The notes beneath the pieces were generated by a model. It worked only from the letters and a program-made list of their open reading frames with translations. It made no database searches and had not been told where the DNA came from. This document shows, one piece after another, positions 22,184-31,923 of a stretch of 64,000 bases of DNA. Every line of letters begins with the position of its first letter. Position 1 is the stretch's first letter. This DNA is from Euptelea pleiosperma (Eukaryota > Streptophyta > Magnoliopsida > Ranunculales > Eupteleaceae), in the NCBI GenBank assembly GCA_035048495.1, contig CM068546.1, positions 33,932,674-33,996,673 on the forward strand. The letters run 5' to 3'. A program made the position numbers and the translations under genes.

Positions 22184-24770
22184 AATCCTTGTGGTAGTGG
22201 AGATTATGTCAACTCAGTGAATATAACGTTCCTCTGGTTTATTTCATCGTGTAAGCACCTTAAAGAGGGAGAAAAGAAAGAAGCCAAGCTGGATTTCTTT
22301 GCCACTATGCAGTACTGAAAAGGAACAGGATATCACCACTCAGTTCGTCTCTGTACAATGTGTAAAAAATGAGATTGGTTTGCATTTTTTCTAGTGTATT
22401 CTTTGTGAGCCTTTGGCTGGTTTTTGACATGGATAAGGGTGTAGCATGTAACCCACAAGTTTCAAAAAATGGGATAAGAGAAATAGGTTTCTTTGTAAGC
22501 TCAGGCTTCTGCTGAAAGGTTTGAAGGTTATTCAGAAAATGCAGTTTTATGGCTTCATTGGGGTTGGAGCTGGGGAAAAGGATAAAGATAAAAAACCATT
22601 TGGAAATTGAATTGAGGAGGCTGAATACTAATATAGTTCTGATTGATGCCATGGTTCTGGCCCTTCTATGAAGGACATCAAATTTTGTTCTCTTTTTTAA
22701 TTTTCTATGGAAGAGGGAGAGGTTGTCAGCACATTCATGAAATCGTTTTTATTGCCAAGCTGGGTTTCATTCACAGTGCCTGTTGAAACATATGCCATGC
22801 ATCCGAGGGCAACAGAAATGGCAACATCGGGTATGTAATCTTTCATTTCACCATTTATCATTCAGTGAAAGCTCCTTACCTTTCTCTACATTTTAATTTT
22901 TAATATATATTTATTTTCATTTTTGTGTAGGTTGTGTTATACTGCATGTTATCGCAATTGGAATGATTAGCTCAACGTTGATAAATGAATAGAAAGAAGT
23001 TGGAGATATATGTATATAAAAAAAAACAGAACATTATGGTATTTTACATGGAGTTTGCTTTGTAGGAGATCTTACTGTGGGGGCCCGAGTTATTCTCCTT
23101 GACAAGAAGGTTTGATAAGCTCTAAAACATTGTTAAGAATTTGGTTGAACCCTTGGTTGTTTATTCTTCATTGCTAATATTCACCAACTTCTAATCTCTC
23201 TATGTTATGGGTGGCAGGGGGATGTCTGTGACAGTCTGTCTATTTATACATCAACAAACTCAATTAAATTGGGAGTGATGCAAGTAGTCTTTTTCGGGGC
23301 TCATGCTACACTGCGAGCCGCAGGCATGGAGATCTAACAGGTAAAGCTCCGCCAATGACACCATAAGTCCTGTATATAGCATGTGAATTCAAGCTGTTGG
23401 CTTGGGAGCCATGATGTCGTGGTTAACCAAATCCAATTGCTTAGAACTGCATTTTATGGTAATTACCATATCTCTGAGGTTTGATCTCAGTTTATATATG
23501 GATATTTATGTATGTACGTGTCTATGACTCTATGTTGGTAAATTATGTTGTTTTGGTATGTCAAAGTTCACATCTCTGTTGCTTCCATCCTGCCTCATGG
23601 CACACGTGAGGAACCTGTGTCTGAAGACTCTGAACTTTCTAACCACAATAAGGTTTGATGAACCTATCCAATGTAGTATCCATATGGTGCATGTTTTCTT
23701 CTTTTTAATTGTCCACCCCACACACACGCTCTTTTTCTCTCACTTAATACTGGTCAAAATAGTGCAACTGATTGGATGGTTGAGAGGATCCAGTAGCCCT
23801 GATTTTTCGGCTAGTAGATATCAAAGTAAGGCTAATTGATTAGAAAACTTACCTCGTTGTAGAAGTGATGTTCTTTCCCATACACAGAATGTGGGAGCAA
23901 ATCATGGGGAGTTCCTGATGATAATGGCTATTTGTTCCTTTATCCTCCAAACAATGTCATTAAATTGTCGTTAGAGATTCAATTTTATGGTTTGGATAGT
24001 GTATTGCAACATGTTGCTTATAATGGCTGGAAAATATGAGTACTATTTATATAAACAAGAGTCCCAGGTATGGATCAAATGACTAGAGGTGGGCGGTTTC
24101 CATTTGTTTCGGGATTCTGTGTTGTTTGTGTAATGTAGCAAACATATATGTTTACCCACAATATGCGAGGTGTACGTTATGGGTAATTTGGTATGGGTAA
24201 CTAATCATATGGGTTCTTGGTTTCAGGTTGTTGAACAGGTTGCAGTGGCGAGGGCACTGGCAATCGGAGTGAACGATTAGTCCTACGAGTTTTTTTTTTT
24301 TTTTTTTTAATTTTTTTTGCCAATTGTACACAAGAAACATATATTTTTTTTCTTTCTCCAGAGCCTTACATCTGACACATCCACCTCCACCTCCCCACTC
24401 TCGCCTCCTCTGCCACGTGTATCATATTAACATCATTTATTATGGTCGTTTAATAATAAAATTTTACCACCTTTTTTGGTTATTAAAGAGTTCTTGATTG
24501 CTTCCTTACCATATAACTTCAACTCCAGAAAGATGAAACTCCCATGAAGATGCTCTTAACCTTAAGAGTTTCTACGATTCAGATATTCATCAGAACCGAT
24601 CTTAGCATACTCATGAATTATAAGAGAGCAAGTCCTCTCAGAGGAATTTCCTAGCTACGCGATTACTGTCTGGGTGCTCAGAAAAATCAACAAAGCGAAG
24701 CCATGGATTTAACCCTTGAATTCAAAGAGAAGAAAGTTCCATGAAAATGAGGGGGATTTTGTTCTTTTGT
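22184..24770. other. CWZF 3' flank and intergenic DNA
   Basis: The 3' UTR of the CW gene begins at 22,184. Its end is not determined. Further on there are a few exon-like stretches next to consensus splice sites: before GTATGTAATC at about 22,830, before GTTTGATAAG at about 23,109, 23,217-23,340 before GTAAAGC, and 24,228-24,282 after a TTTCAG acceptor. Their joined translation matched nothing I recognise. Poly-T near 24,290 and a CCACGTGT G-box at about 24,413 are the only other marked signals. Confidence 0.35.
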
Positions 24771-24783
24771 CTGAAAAACTTGG

Positions 24784-24980
24784 ACAAATCTAGTCTGCAT
24801 ATGTTTCCAGACTTAAAAAGTATGCAAACATCGTCAGCACTGTCGAATGTACATTGAAAGTCGTGTTATTTCAGTATTTAAAAAAAATTATAAATTAAAA
24901 ACACGTTTTTCAAGGAGCATTCAACGGTGGATGCAATTTGCACTTTTAAAGTCTGCAAACATATGCAGACCAGATTTCTC
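24784..24980. mobile_element. 197-bp MITE with perfect 11-bp target-site duplication
   Basis: GAAAAACTTGG flanks the element at 24,773-24,783 and 24,981-24,991. The left arm AAATCTAGTCTGCATATG pairs with the right arm CATATGCAGACCAGATTT, and ACTTAAAAAGT pairs with ACTTTTAAAGT. An inner GCAAACATCGTCAG matches the right end of the element at 30,744-31,053, so this looks like a shortened relative. An 11-bp duplication fits Mutator-type (MULE) transposition, which makes 9-11 bp duplications. Confidence 0.85.
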
Positions 24981-25120
24981 GAAAAACTTGGTAGTCTATG
25001 GAAAGCCTGCCAGGGTCTTAATCTTGGGATTTCAAAATCAGGACTGTAAGATAATGTACTAGGTGCTACAGCCTCTTCTTCACAAAATAACAGAGCAAAT
25101 GTACTAATACACGTTGATAA

Positions 25121-26944
25121 TCACCAGAAATCCCTGCAAGTGCACGACCCATCTCTAAAATGATGAAATCTATTTACGTCTCTCACAACAAAATCCCTCT
25201 CCACAATCTCACTAATCAGCTTGAAGGCCTCATGACAGTCCCCACACATTCTCAAGTTCTTCATCACTCTAATAGTTACCCCTTTGGGAATGCTTATCAA
25301 CCCAAACCCCAAAGCCAATCTCTCACTGTGGAGACCCACAATCACCTCCTTGGCCTCCTCTTCAACATCAACATACACCAATTCGTTGCTACCCACCACA
25401 TACCCTCTCTCCTTCATTCTCACCTCTAACTCCCTCAACATATTCGCGACCTCATCCCCTCGTGCGCACGACGACACGTCTCCTGCATAGAACACGTAAG
25501 TTGCGTCCTTGATCTCAACCCAACTGCACCCGGGTTCCTTGCGGACTCCATGTCGCTTCATCTCGGACCGTATTCTATAAACATTCTCCCACTTCCCGAC
25601 TGATGCATACGTATTTGACATTGTTATATATGCAGCCGCCACTTGTTGGTTCGATTCAATTAGCCTCTGGCCAGCTTCCACAGCAAGATCTAACCTGCCA
25701 TGGGTTCTACCAGCCGATAGTAATGAGCCCCACAATAATGCTGCATCTTTGGGTTCTGCAGGAATAGTCTTAGCTAACTGGTAAGCTTCATCGAGACGGC
25801 CCATACGGCCGAGCATATCGACAGCACACATGTAGTGTTTTGCATCAGGTAGTATCCCGTGCTTTGTGAACATGGAATTCAAGTGCTCGAGGCCTGTGTC
25901 AATGAGACCCGAATGGCTACATGCATGTAAGACTCCAACGAAGGTGACATCATTAGGTCTAATTCCCCTCTCCACCATCTCTTCGAAGAGGTCGAGCGAC
26001 AATTTCCCAAGTCCATGCTTTGCAGCTCCCACAATCATTGACGTAAATGGGATTACACACGGGTCCTGAATCCGTCGGAAGACCTTATCAGAATAATTGG
26101 CGCACCCACATTTCGCATACATGTCAACAAGACTACTTGCAACTACATCATTTGAGTCATGACCTCGACGAATCACGGCTGCATGTGTGACTTTCCCAGC
26201 AACTAACCTACCCAAGCTTGCGCAAGCATTAATTATGCTCGCTAACATGAAATGGTTCGGTGAGGCTGACATTGATTGGATGAATTCTCTGAAGAGCCAA
26301 AGTGCATCATCACCTTGTGCATTCTGGGCATACGCCGTTATCATAGAAGTCCAAGAAACAATATTTCGGTAAACCATTGTATCAAAAACTCGACGGGCTT
26401 CATCGACATCGTTGGACTTCCCATACATGTTTATAAGTGAAGTGCACACTACAAGGTTAGATTGAAAACCAAGAGTCTCGATGCAGGCATGGATTTTCCG
26501 GCCAGTTTCAAGATCAGCAAGGAATGAACAAGCGTTAACCGCAGTAGCGAATGTAAAAGAATTGGGCAAAATATAACTTTTGCGCATTCTTTCAAAGAGC
26601 CAGAGAGCTGTTTCGGGTTGGCCACTATCAATGTAACCAGCCATGAGAGAAGTCCAAGAGACGACGTTTGGTTCAGACATTTCATCGAATACTTTGTGGG
26701 CATCATTTGTTCTTTGAAGTCTTAAATAAGAATTTATGAGATGATTGGTAGTGAAGGTGTCATTCGAAACTCCGGATTTTAGAACTTCGGAGTGGATTGA
26801 GATCACAGAATTGAAATTCTGAGAGTTTTGGAGTTGTTGAACAAAGTGGGTGTTTGTATGAAAATTTGAGCATTGGTTTTGGCGGGAAAGATATGTGGAG
26901 GTGGTAGAGAGAAGATTATGTTTTAGTGGCTTCCTCATTGCCAT
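25121..26944 (-). CDS. DYW-class pentatricopeptide repeat (PPR) protein, probable organelle RNA editing factor
   Basis: An intronless 607-aa protein, as usual for this family. The N-terminus (MAMRKPLKHNLLSTTSTYLS) is rich in Ser/Thr and basic residues, fitting an organelle transit peptide. PLS-type PPR repeats run from about residue 45 to 430 (NVVSWTSLMAGYI, NIVSWTSMITAYAQN, PNDVTFVGVLHACSHSGL). The E/E+ region is followed by the PG box (KEPGCSWVEI, about 469) and the DYW deaminase domain: HSE at about 539-541, CGDCH at about 567-571, and the final HHFRDGSCTCRDFW. The terminal triplet is DFW rather than DYW, a common variant. The zinc and catalytic residues are present. The family converts specific cytidines to uridines in mitochondrial or plastid RNA. 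By overall pattern and by its neighbour the CW protein, I infer orthology to Arabidopsis At4g15720 (REME2, mitochondrial), from memory. It is transcribed convergently with the CW gene. Confidence 0.92.
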   Translation of the reverse strand: MAMRKPLKHNLLSTTSTYLSRQNQCSNFHTNTHFVQQLQNSQNFNSVISIHSEVLKSGVSNDTFTTNHLINSYLRLQRTNDAHKVFDEMSEPNVVSWTSLMAGYIDSGQPETALWLFERMRKSYILPNSFTFATAVNACSFLADLETGRKIHACIETLGFQSNLVVCTSLINMYGKSNDVDEARRVFDTMVYRNIVSWTSMITAYAQNAQGDDALWLFREFIQSMSASPNHFMLASIINACASLGRLVAGKVTHAAVIRRGHDSNDVVASSLVDMYAKCGCANYSDKVFRRIQDPCVIPFTSMIVGAAKHGLGKLSLDLFEEMVERGIRPNDVTFVGVLHACSHSGLIDTGLEHLNSMFTKHGILPDAKHYMCAVDMLGRMGRLDEAYQLAKTIPAEPKDAALLWGSLLSAGRTHGRLDLAVEAGQRLIESNQQVAAAYITMSNTYASVGKWENVYRIRSEMKRHGVRKEPGCSWVEIKDATYVFYAGDVSSCARGDEVANMLRELEVRMKERGYVVGSNELVYVDVEEEAKEVIVGLHSERLALGFGLISIPKGVTIRVMKNLRMCGDCHEAFKLISEIVERDFVVRDVNRFHHFRDGSCTCRDFW

Positions 26945-27300
26945 AAAATGACAATAAAGACTAAGTTTTTATTTAACCAAGATAAGGGTATTTTGGTCAT
27001 TTAGGTAGAAAGTCTGAAAATCATACTCATCGAATGATTGTAGCCATTCGATGTAAAAGCGCGAGATAATCATTTTGATAGAATTGAATGGAGGAACAAG
27101 ATTCATGCAGCCAATAACACCATTTTGAGTTCATGACTCTTCAAATTTGGAGGGTAGGATGCCCCATCAAGGGGTCTGTAACAAAAAAAAAAAAGAGTTT
27201 TAGGGTGTGTTTGGTAACTAGTTTAAAGTTATCTGCAGAACGTGTAACCTGCATACTTTTCAGATGTAACTCCTAGCTAGTTTGGGAGTTAACTAGCATT
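26945..27300. other. PPR upstream region
   Basis: This is the immediate 5' flank of the minus-strand PPR gene. It is AT-rich with no obvious TATA box by eye. A GGGTGTGTTTGGTAAC sequence at about 27,203 resembles the terminus of a Tourist-like or hAT-like element, but no partner end was delimited. Confidence 0.4.
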
Positions 27301-27410
27301 GGGCGTCAATGCCGAGAATCCAACGGTGTTTATAAGTACTGAGTTGGCATTCACTGAATTGACTTTTTGCCAAAGCACAACCACCGTTGGATTCTCGGAA
27401 TTGATGCCCA
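27301..27410. repeat. Short hairpin repeat, about 28-bp arms
   Basis: The left arm CGAGAATCCAACGGTG (within 27,301-27,328) pairs with the right arm CACCGTTGGATTCTCG (within 27,382-27,410), and GGGCGTCAATG pairs with TTGATGCCCA. The loop is about 53 bp. Fragments of the same word (GAATCCAACGGTGGTTG) recur near 53,540, and its inverse recurs near 48,380 and 54,890. Confidence 0.8.
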
Positions 27411-27499
27411 AAAGTGTACGTCCATTTATTGGTGCCAAAAAGTTGGTCCCCTCCGACCCTTGGTAAAATAGGGCATAGAACTAAACACAAGTCTGGCCA

Positions 27500-27672
27500 A
27501 GGATGAAAGTCTCGGGATTGGAGGCTGGATCGGTGGGCTCCGATCCCGATCCAGAATAGGATCGGCCCATCTTGCCCGAGACAAAGTGAGACTCCTTTGT
27601 AAAACAGAGCCTGCTTTGGATCAGATCGGTGGGATCGAGACCAGGATCGGCGGAGACTTTGAACCATGTTGT
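27500..27672. repeat. GGATCGG-type dispersed repeat, copy B
   Basis: It contains GGGCTCCGATCCCGATCCAG, the inverse of the block at 3,780-3,800. It ends GACTTTGAACCATGTTGTAG, like GAACCATGTTTTCTAC of copy A. It is non-coding. Confidence 0.5.
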
Positions 27673-27679
27673 AGCCTAA

Positions 27680-28300
27680 AGCCCTGCTGAAAGCTGGGTT
27701 GGGTTCAAAAGCCCATCAGGCCAAGCCGGGCCATGTGAACGGTGAGCCCCAACCACAAAAACACAATCGTGCAAGATAAAAAGTAGAAAAAGTCAAGAAA
27801 GGGTGTAAAAAAGGTCACTAAAAGAGAGCATGAAATGATAAAGTCTATGGGTGGAGGTGGAGCCGTATTAATAATTCATGGTCCTTAGTGCTTGGGGTCA
27901 AAAAAAAAAGGCTGGACCCCACATGAGTTTATGTTTACGGCCATTCCATTTTCTTTGTCGACACTTGACACATTTTTTATTTTTTATTTTTTAAGAAAAA
28001 ATAGATATATTCTTTTTCATTGTAACGGTAATACTCAATACCGTTACACTATTTGCAAAAAAATAAAAATAAAAATAAAAACAAACAAAATAAATAAATT
28101 GACCTAAGCCTTTATTTTGTCCATGATCCGTTATTTTACCATTATTAATGTTATTTTGATAAAAAAATTTCTTAAAATAATAATCCATTATAACGGCTGT
28201 TATAACAGACATAACGATAACATTATCTGTCCTTTATACAGTTACAACGGTCAAATTTAAACCTTATTATTTTCCACTTGAATGTAAATATCTTGTTTAT
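27680..28300. other. Intergenic AT-rich DNA
   Basis: No gene or complete element is seen. A run of AAAATAAAAAT repeats lies near 28,060-28,095, next to several CCGTTA/TAACGG words that form weak inverted repeats. Confidence 0.4.
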
Positions 28301-28308
28301 AATTTGAA

Positions 28309-28673
28309 GGGTCGGGCTCCAGTGACTGCCCTAAAATGACAGGCTCCCGTTACAGGACACAATATGAGCCATGTTGCACACTTTTAGAGGACTCTGACTG
28401 TATGGATGTTTGGCCAATCCCTAGGTAGACCTAGAAACCAAAAATCATCCTGATTAGTGATTTATAGGCATTGGATTGGACTTATTTTCATGGATTGATC
28501 TCAACTGTGGGAATTTGAGCAGTATTTGTATAAATCACTAGTCAGGCTGATTTTTGGTTTGTAGGTCCACCTAGGGATTGGCCAAACATCCATACGGCCA
28601 GAGTCCTCTAAGAGTGTGCCACGTGGGTCATATTGTGTCCTGTCATTTTAGGGCTGTCACTGGAGCCCGACCC
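28309..28673. mobile_element. 365-bp MULE-type MITE with near-perfect 9-bp target-site duplication
   Basis: The termini GGGTCGGGCTCCAGTGAC and GTCACTGGAGCCCGACCC are perfect inverted repeats, and the arms continue as an almost full-length palindrome. The flanks are TAATTTGAA (28,300-28,308) and TTATTTGAA (28,674-28,682), a 9-bp duplication with one mismatch. The core holds GAGGACTCTGACTGTATGG and AACCAAAAATCATCCTGATT with their inverses. The length, duplication size and long arms fit a non-autonomous Mutator-like element. Confidence 0.9.
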
Positions 28674-28819
28674 TTATTTGAATGGGGTGTTCGAATTTTT
28701 TTTCCTTCTACACCCACCAAAAATGATATCTAGTCCCACTAACTCCATGAATGTTTTGTAAGAAAATTACACAATAAACATGAACAATATATAGAATAAT
28801 TATGCTTATAAAATAATAA

Positions 28820-29370
28820 CTCATGGTTCTAGGATCAATCTTTTGCATGATTGGATTATAAATTCTTGCTTCTGCTGTACAATTCTAGACATGCAGGTGA
28901 CCAAGGCTAGATTTTTTCTTAGACCAGAGTGCGAAGGGAGTCTTGGGTAAAGTTTTACTGGGTACCTTTTGAGAATGTACACAACATTCTTTAGGGCCCC
29001 ACCCGCCTTCCCATAATTCTCTTCTCCTCGATTAGATCTAACAATCTTTTTCTCATTAATCTCCGTCCGAAATATCTTAAACATCTCAAGCTTGCCCGAA
29101 TTATGGTGAATTTGATAAACACAAGTCTACCATGAATAGTCATCAATGAAGGAGATAAAATATCTCTAATCACTCCTGATCAGAACGGGAAAAGGACCAC
29201 ATATGTTAGTGTGAATAATATCTAGTAATCCAGAACTCCATTTAGCATCTATCTCTACTTAGTCAACTTTCCTTTAATAAAATCAACAAAAAAATTAAAA
29301 TTTATGATGTCTAATGGGTCTAGAACACCCTCCTTTACGGTCAATTTCTTCTCATGCACCACACATCAAA
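28820..29370 (-). mobile_element. Ty1/copia retrotransposon pol fragment (GAG-pre-integrase and integrase core)
   Basis: Read on the minus strand from high to low coordinate: HEKKLTVKEGVLDPLDI and FIKGKLTK (the GAG-pre-integrase region), then LDIIHTNICGPFPV (the integrase start, with the first catalytic-type Asp position replaced), and FKIFRTEINEKKIVRSNRGE (the IRSDRGGEY block with Asp changed to Asn). Several frame changes and stops are present. No LTRs were found nearby. It is a dead internal fragment abutting a LINE fragment. Confidence 0.75.
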
Positions 29371-29374
29371 GAAA

Positions 29375-29830
29375 AAAAGCTACCTTAGAAGGGGTCTTGG
29401 AGTTGAACACTATCTTAAAATAATAAACAAGCCTCTCAAGAATCTAAGTTGTATCTCTAATACTTTTAGAAATAGTAAAATATCATCTACAAACTGGAGA
29501 TAAGAGATGGACAAACCCCTCCTCAAACTACAAAACCCTCCAGACTTCCATTGTCTATAGGTCTAGCCAGCAATCTCCCGATAGCCTCAACAACCACAAT
29601 GATCAAGAAGGGAGATAGAGGATCTACCTATCTCAAACCCTTTGAGCATCCGAAATAGTCAACTAGAGAGCTTTTGACCAATAAGTACTCCAAGAAATAT
29701 CTATTGACATGATTGTAAGCTTTTTCCATGTCAATCTTGCATAGTTTCCTAGAGTCAATGTACTTGTTCACGATAAGCACTTCATCCAAGATTTGCGTTC
29801 TTTTAACGGATGGGAAGGTGCTCCCAAATC
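29375..29830 (-). mobile_element. LINE reverse transcriptase fragment
   Basis: The minus strand reads [17 protein letters not shown], then DPLSPFLIVVVVEAIGRLL, ARPIDNGSLEGF and SSLQFVDDILLFLK. These are the RT palm blocks of plant L1-type LINEs; the active-site box is FVDD rather than FADD. In-frame stops are present. No 3' domains follow, because the low-coordinate side joins copia sequence. It may have been cut by, or have inserted beside, the copia fragment. Confidence 0.75.
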
Positions 29831-30055
29831 AGAGATATAGCTAAATTTCCTTTGTTGACATTTTTTAACACTTTTATACCGGGCTTTGAATGGTCCGTTA
29901 TGACAATATAATGGTCCCTAAACATTACCATTATGACTATTATAGCGGCCGTTCTTGGGTCCCCTAACTCTTTACACCAAAATCACTCTTGACACCCCCA
30001 CGGGTGCCAATATCCCGACCCTAAAAAAAATATGAAATTTTGAAGGGCTAATAAG

Positions 30056-30460
30056 AGTAAAACTTCTGTCACAGCGTTCTGACGGATGCTTTTGCAACAA
30101 TAAAAAATACAGGCCACGTAGCACACTCTTAGTGGACGCTGACTGTATGGATGTTTGGTCAGTCCCTCGGTGGACCTATAAACCAAAAAATCAGCCTGAT
30201 TAGTGATTTACAACCTTTGGATCTTTGCACCCAAATAGCGCTCAATAATGCTCGAATTCCTACCGTTAAAATCAACCCACGAAAATAACTTCAATCAAAT
30301 CGCTAGCAATAATTAATCGGGCTGATTTTTGGTTTAAAGGTCCACTGAGGGACTGGCCAAACATCCATACAGTCAGCGTCCACTAAGAGTGTGCCACCTG
30401 GCCTGTATTTTGCATTGTGACAGAAGCATCTGTCAGAACGCTGTGACAGAAGTTTTAGTA
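30056..30460. mobile_element. 405-bp MITE with perfect 10-bp target-site duplication
   Basis: GGCTAATAAG lies at 30,046-30,055 and 30,461-30,470. The arms start TAAAACTTCTGTCACAGCG and end CGCTGTGACAGAAGTTTTA. Further in, GCACACTCTTAGTGGACGC pairs with GCGTCCACTAAGAGTGTGC, and AAAAATCAGCCTGATTAG pairs with TAATCGGGCTGATTTTT. The inner part belongs to the same family as 28,309-28,673, but the terminal 50 or so bp are different. It is MULE-like by duplication size. Confidence 0.9.
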
Positions 30461-30638
30461 GGCTAATAAGGTACGAGACTAGTATCCCTAGATATTTGTC
30501 GGTGAAATGGAGACAGTGCCAGTGGGCTTGCGTTTTGGAATGGGCCCTACCACAATCATCGAAAAAATGCACAAAGAGAAAACCGGCACTATCGACTTCC
30601 CATAAGATTCCATTCTCTTGATTCTCCTCACTTGCGTG

Positions 30639-30673
30639 CATACATACATACATACATACATACATACATACAT
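30639..30673. repeat. (CATA)n microsatellite
   Basis: About nine uninterrupted CATA units, ending at CATGTACAG. Confidence 0.95.
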
Positions 30674-30743
30674 GTACAGAAGTACACATGCATAAATGGA
30701 GATATTTTCAAATGCAAATTCATATACATCATTGATATTAGGG

Positions 30744-31053
30744 AAAAGCTTGTCTGAAAACGTTTGCAGATGTCACTAGAATACGACATGTGGCTAACTA
30801 TTTCGGGCCCACTGACAATGTTCAGCCCACCCCTTTGTAGACTTAAAGCCAAAATCAACCTGATTGGTGATTTAGCCTGTTCAAGAAGCTCATGATGAAA
30901 AAAATGTTCAATTCCAATGGCTAGAAATCACCAAGCAGGCCGATCTCAGTGTGTATCCACAAGGGATGGGCCAAACATTGTTAGGGTCAGTAGGCCCACA
31001 AGTCTCTCCCACGTATCGTATTCTGACGACGTTTGCAGACTAGTTTTTCTCTA
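30744..31053. mobile_element. 310-bp MITE with 10-bp target-site duplication (one mismatch)
   Basis: GATATTAGGG (30,734-30,743) and GATGTTAGGG (31,054-31,063) flank it. The left arm GTCTGAAAACGTTTGCAGA is matched by the right arm ACGTTTGCAGACTAG and by TACGACATGTGG/CCACGTATCGTA. The inner palindrome again has AAAATCAACCTGATTGGTGA and its inverse form. It shares the GCAAACGTCGTCAG end module with the 24,784 element. Confidence 0.85.
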
Positions 31054-31063
31054 GATGTTAGGG

Positions 31064-31820
31064 TTAGGGTCCAATCTCTAAATGGGGCCCTCTACAAGAT
31101 CCACCTTAGGTGACTTGAGAATGATCGACCTCTCATATCTCACCTTGATGTAAACTGATTGAAGGATCCTAACCATCCGATAGAGTCAAACCCATCAAAA
31201 AATATGTATATACATTGGGTGGTTAAATGCATATTTGTTCAATATCTGGTGATGATGCCCTCATCAAACAGGTAGCCACCAGATGAACGGACTCGATCGA
31301 TTAGTAAGTGGGTCATGAGCACCTTGAAACAGTATGGAAGGTAAGAAGCATCATCCTCAGTGCACATAAGGATCATCTTAAACAGGATGACATGATGTAA
31401 ATGTCAGCAAAATCTTATGATCATCATCCCCCCCCCCCCCCCCCCCCCCCCCCGCCCCCAATAAAAAAAGGTTGCAAGTTCTTAAAGTCTTCACACCATC
31501 AATTCCTCAATACAGTGTTTGATCCATTCTGATACGAACAGATGTGCGATCACAAACACCCCGGAGCTACCTTAATATGGTATGTTGATTTCTAACTTTT
31601 CTCACTGAACAATAATTCCAATTTAAAAAGTAGAAAAAAAAATCACATCAATCAGACGGTTCTAATGATTTCTCCATTGCCTGCAAAAGTTACTACATTT
31701 CACTATAGTATGATCATTCAACGGTACGATTTCACTTAGAGCTTCTTGATTAGACGGGGCAGCTAATAAGTGCATTTACGTGTGTTCAGTGTCCATGCAT
31801 CATGTATACATCCACATCTG
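31064..31820. other. Upstream region of the oxygenase gene, with a 26-base C run
   Basis: No gene is seen. A homopolymer of 26 C lies at 31,428-31,453, followed by GCCCCC. The rest has no clear element ends. Confidence 0.6.
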
Positions 31821-31826
31821 TGCATC

Positions 31827-31834
31827 TATAAATA
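31827..31834 (+). promoter_or_regulatory. TATA box of the 2OG oxygenase gene
   Basis: TATAAATAGAG lies 97 bases before the ATG at 31,924. That places a likely transcript start near 31,858-31,865 and a leader of about 60 bases. The match to the plant TATA consensus is very good. Confidence 0.75.
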
Positions 31835-31923
31835 GAGGGAGTCTTGTATATTAAGCCATAACTACTACAAGAAGTGCTTGTTATAAGCTTCAGTTGGTTT
31901 TTGGTAGCTCTGATTCAATTTCC

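Noticed and set aside
30303..30689. 128-codon minus-strand frame with MYVCMYVCMYVC
   Set aside because: It is encoded by the CATA microsatellite and a MITE arm.
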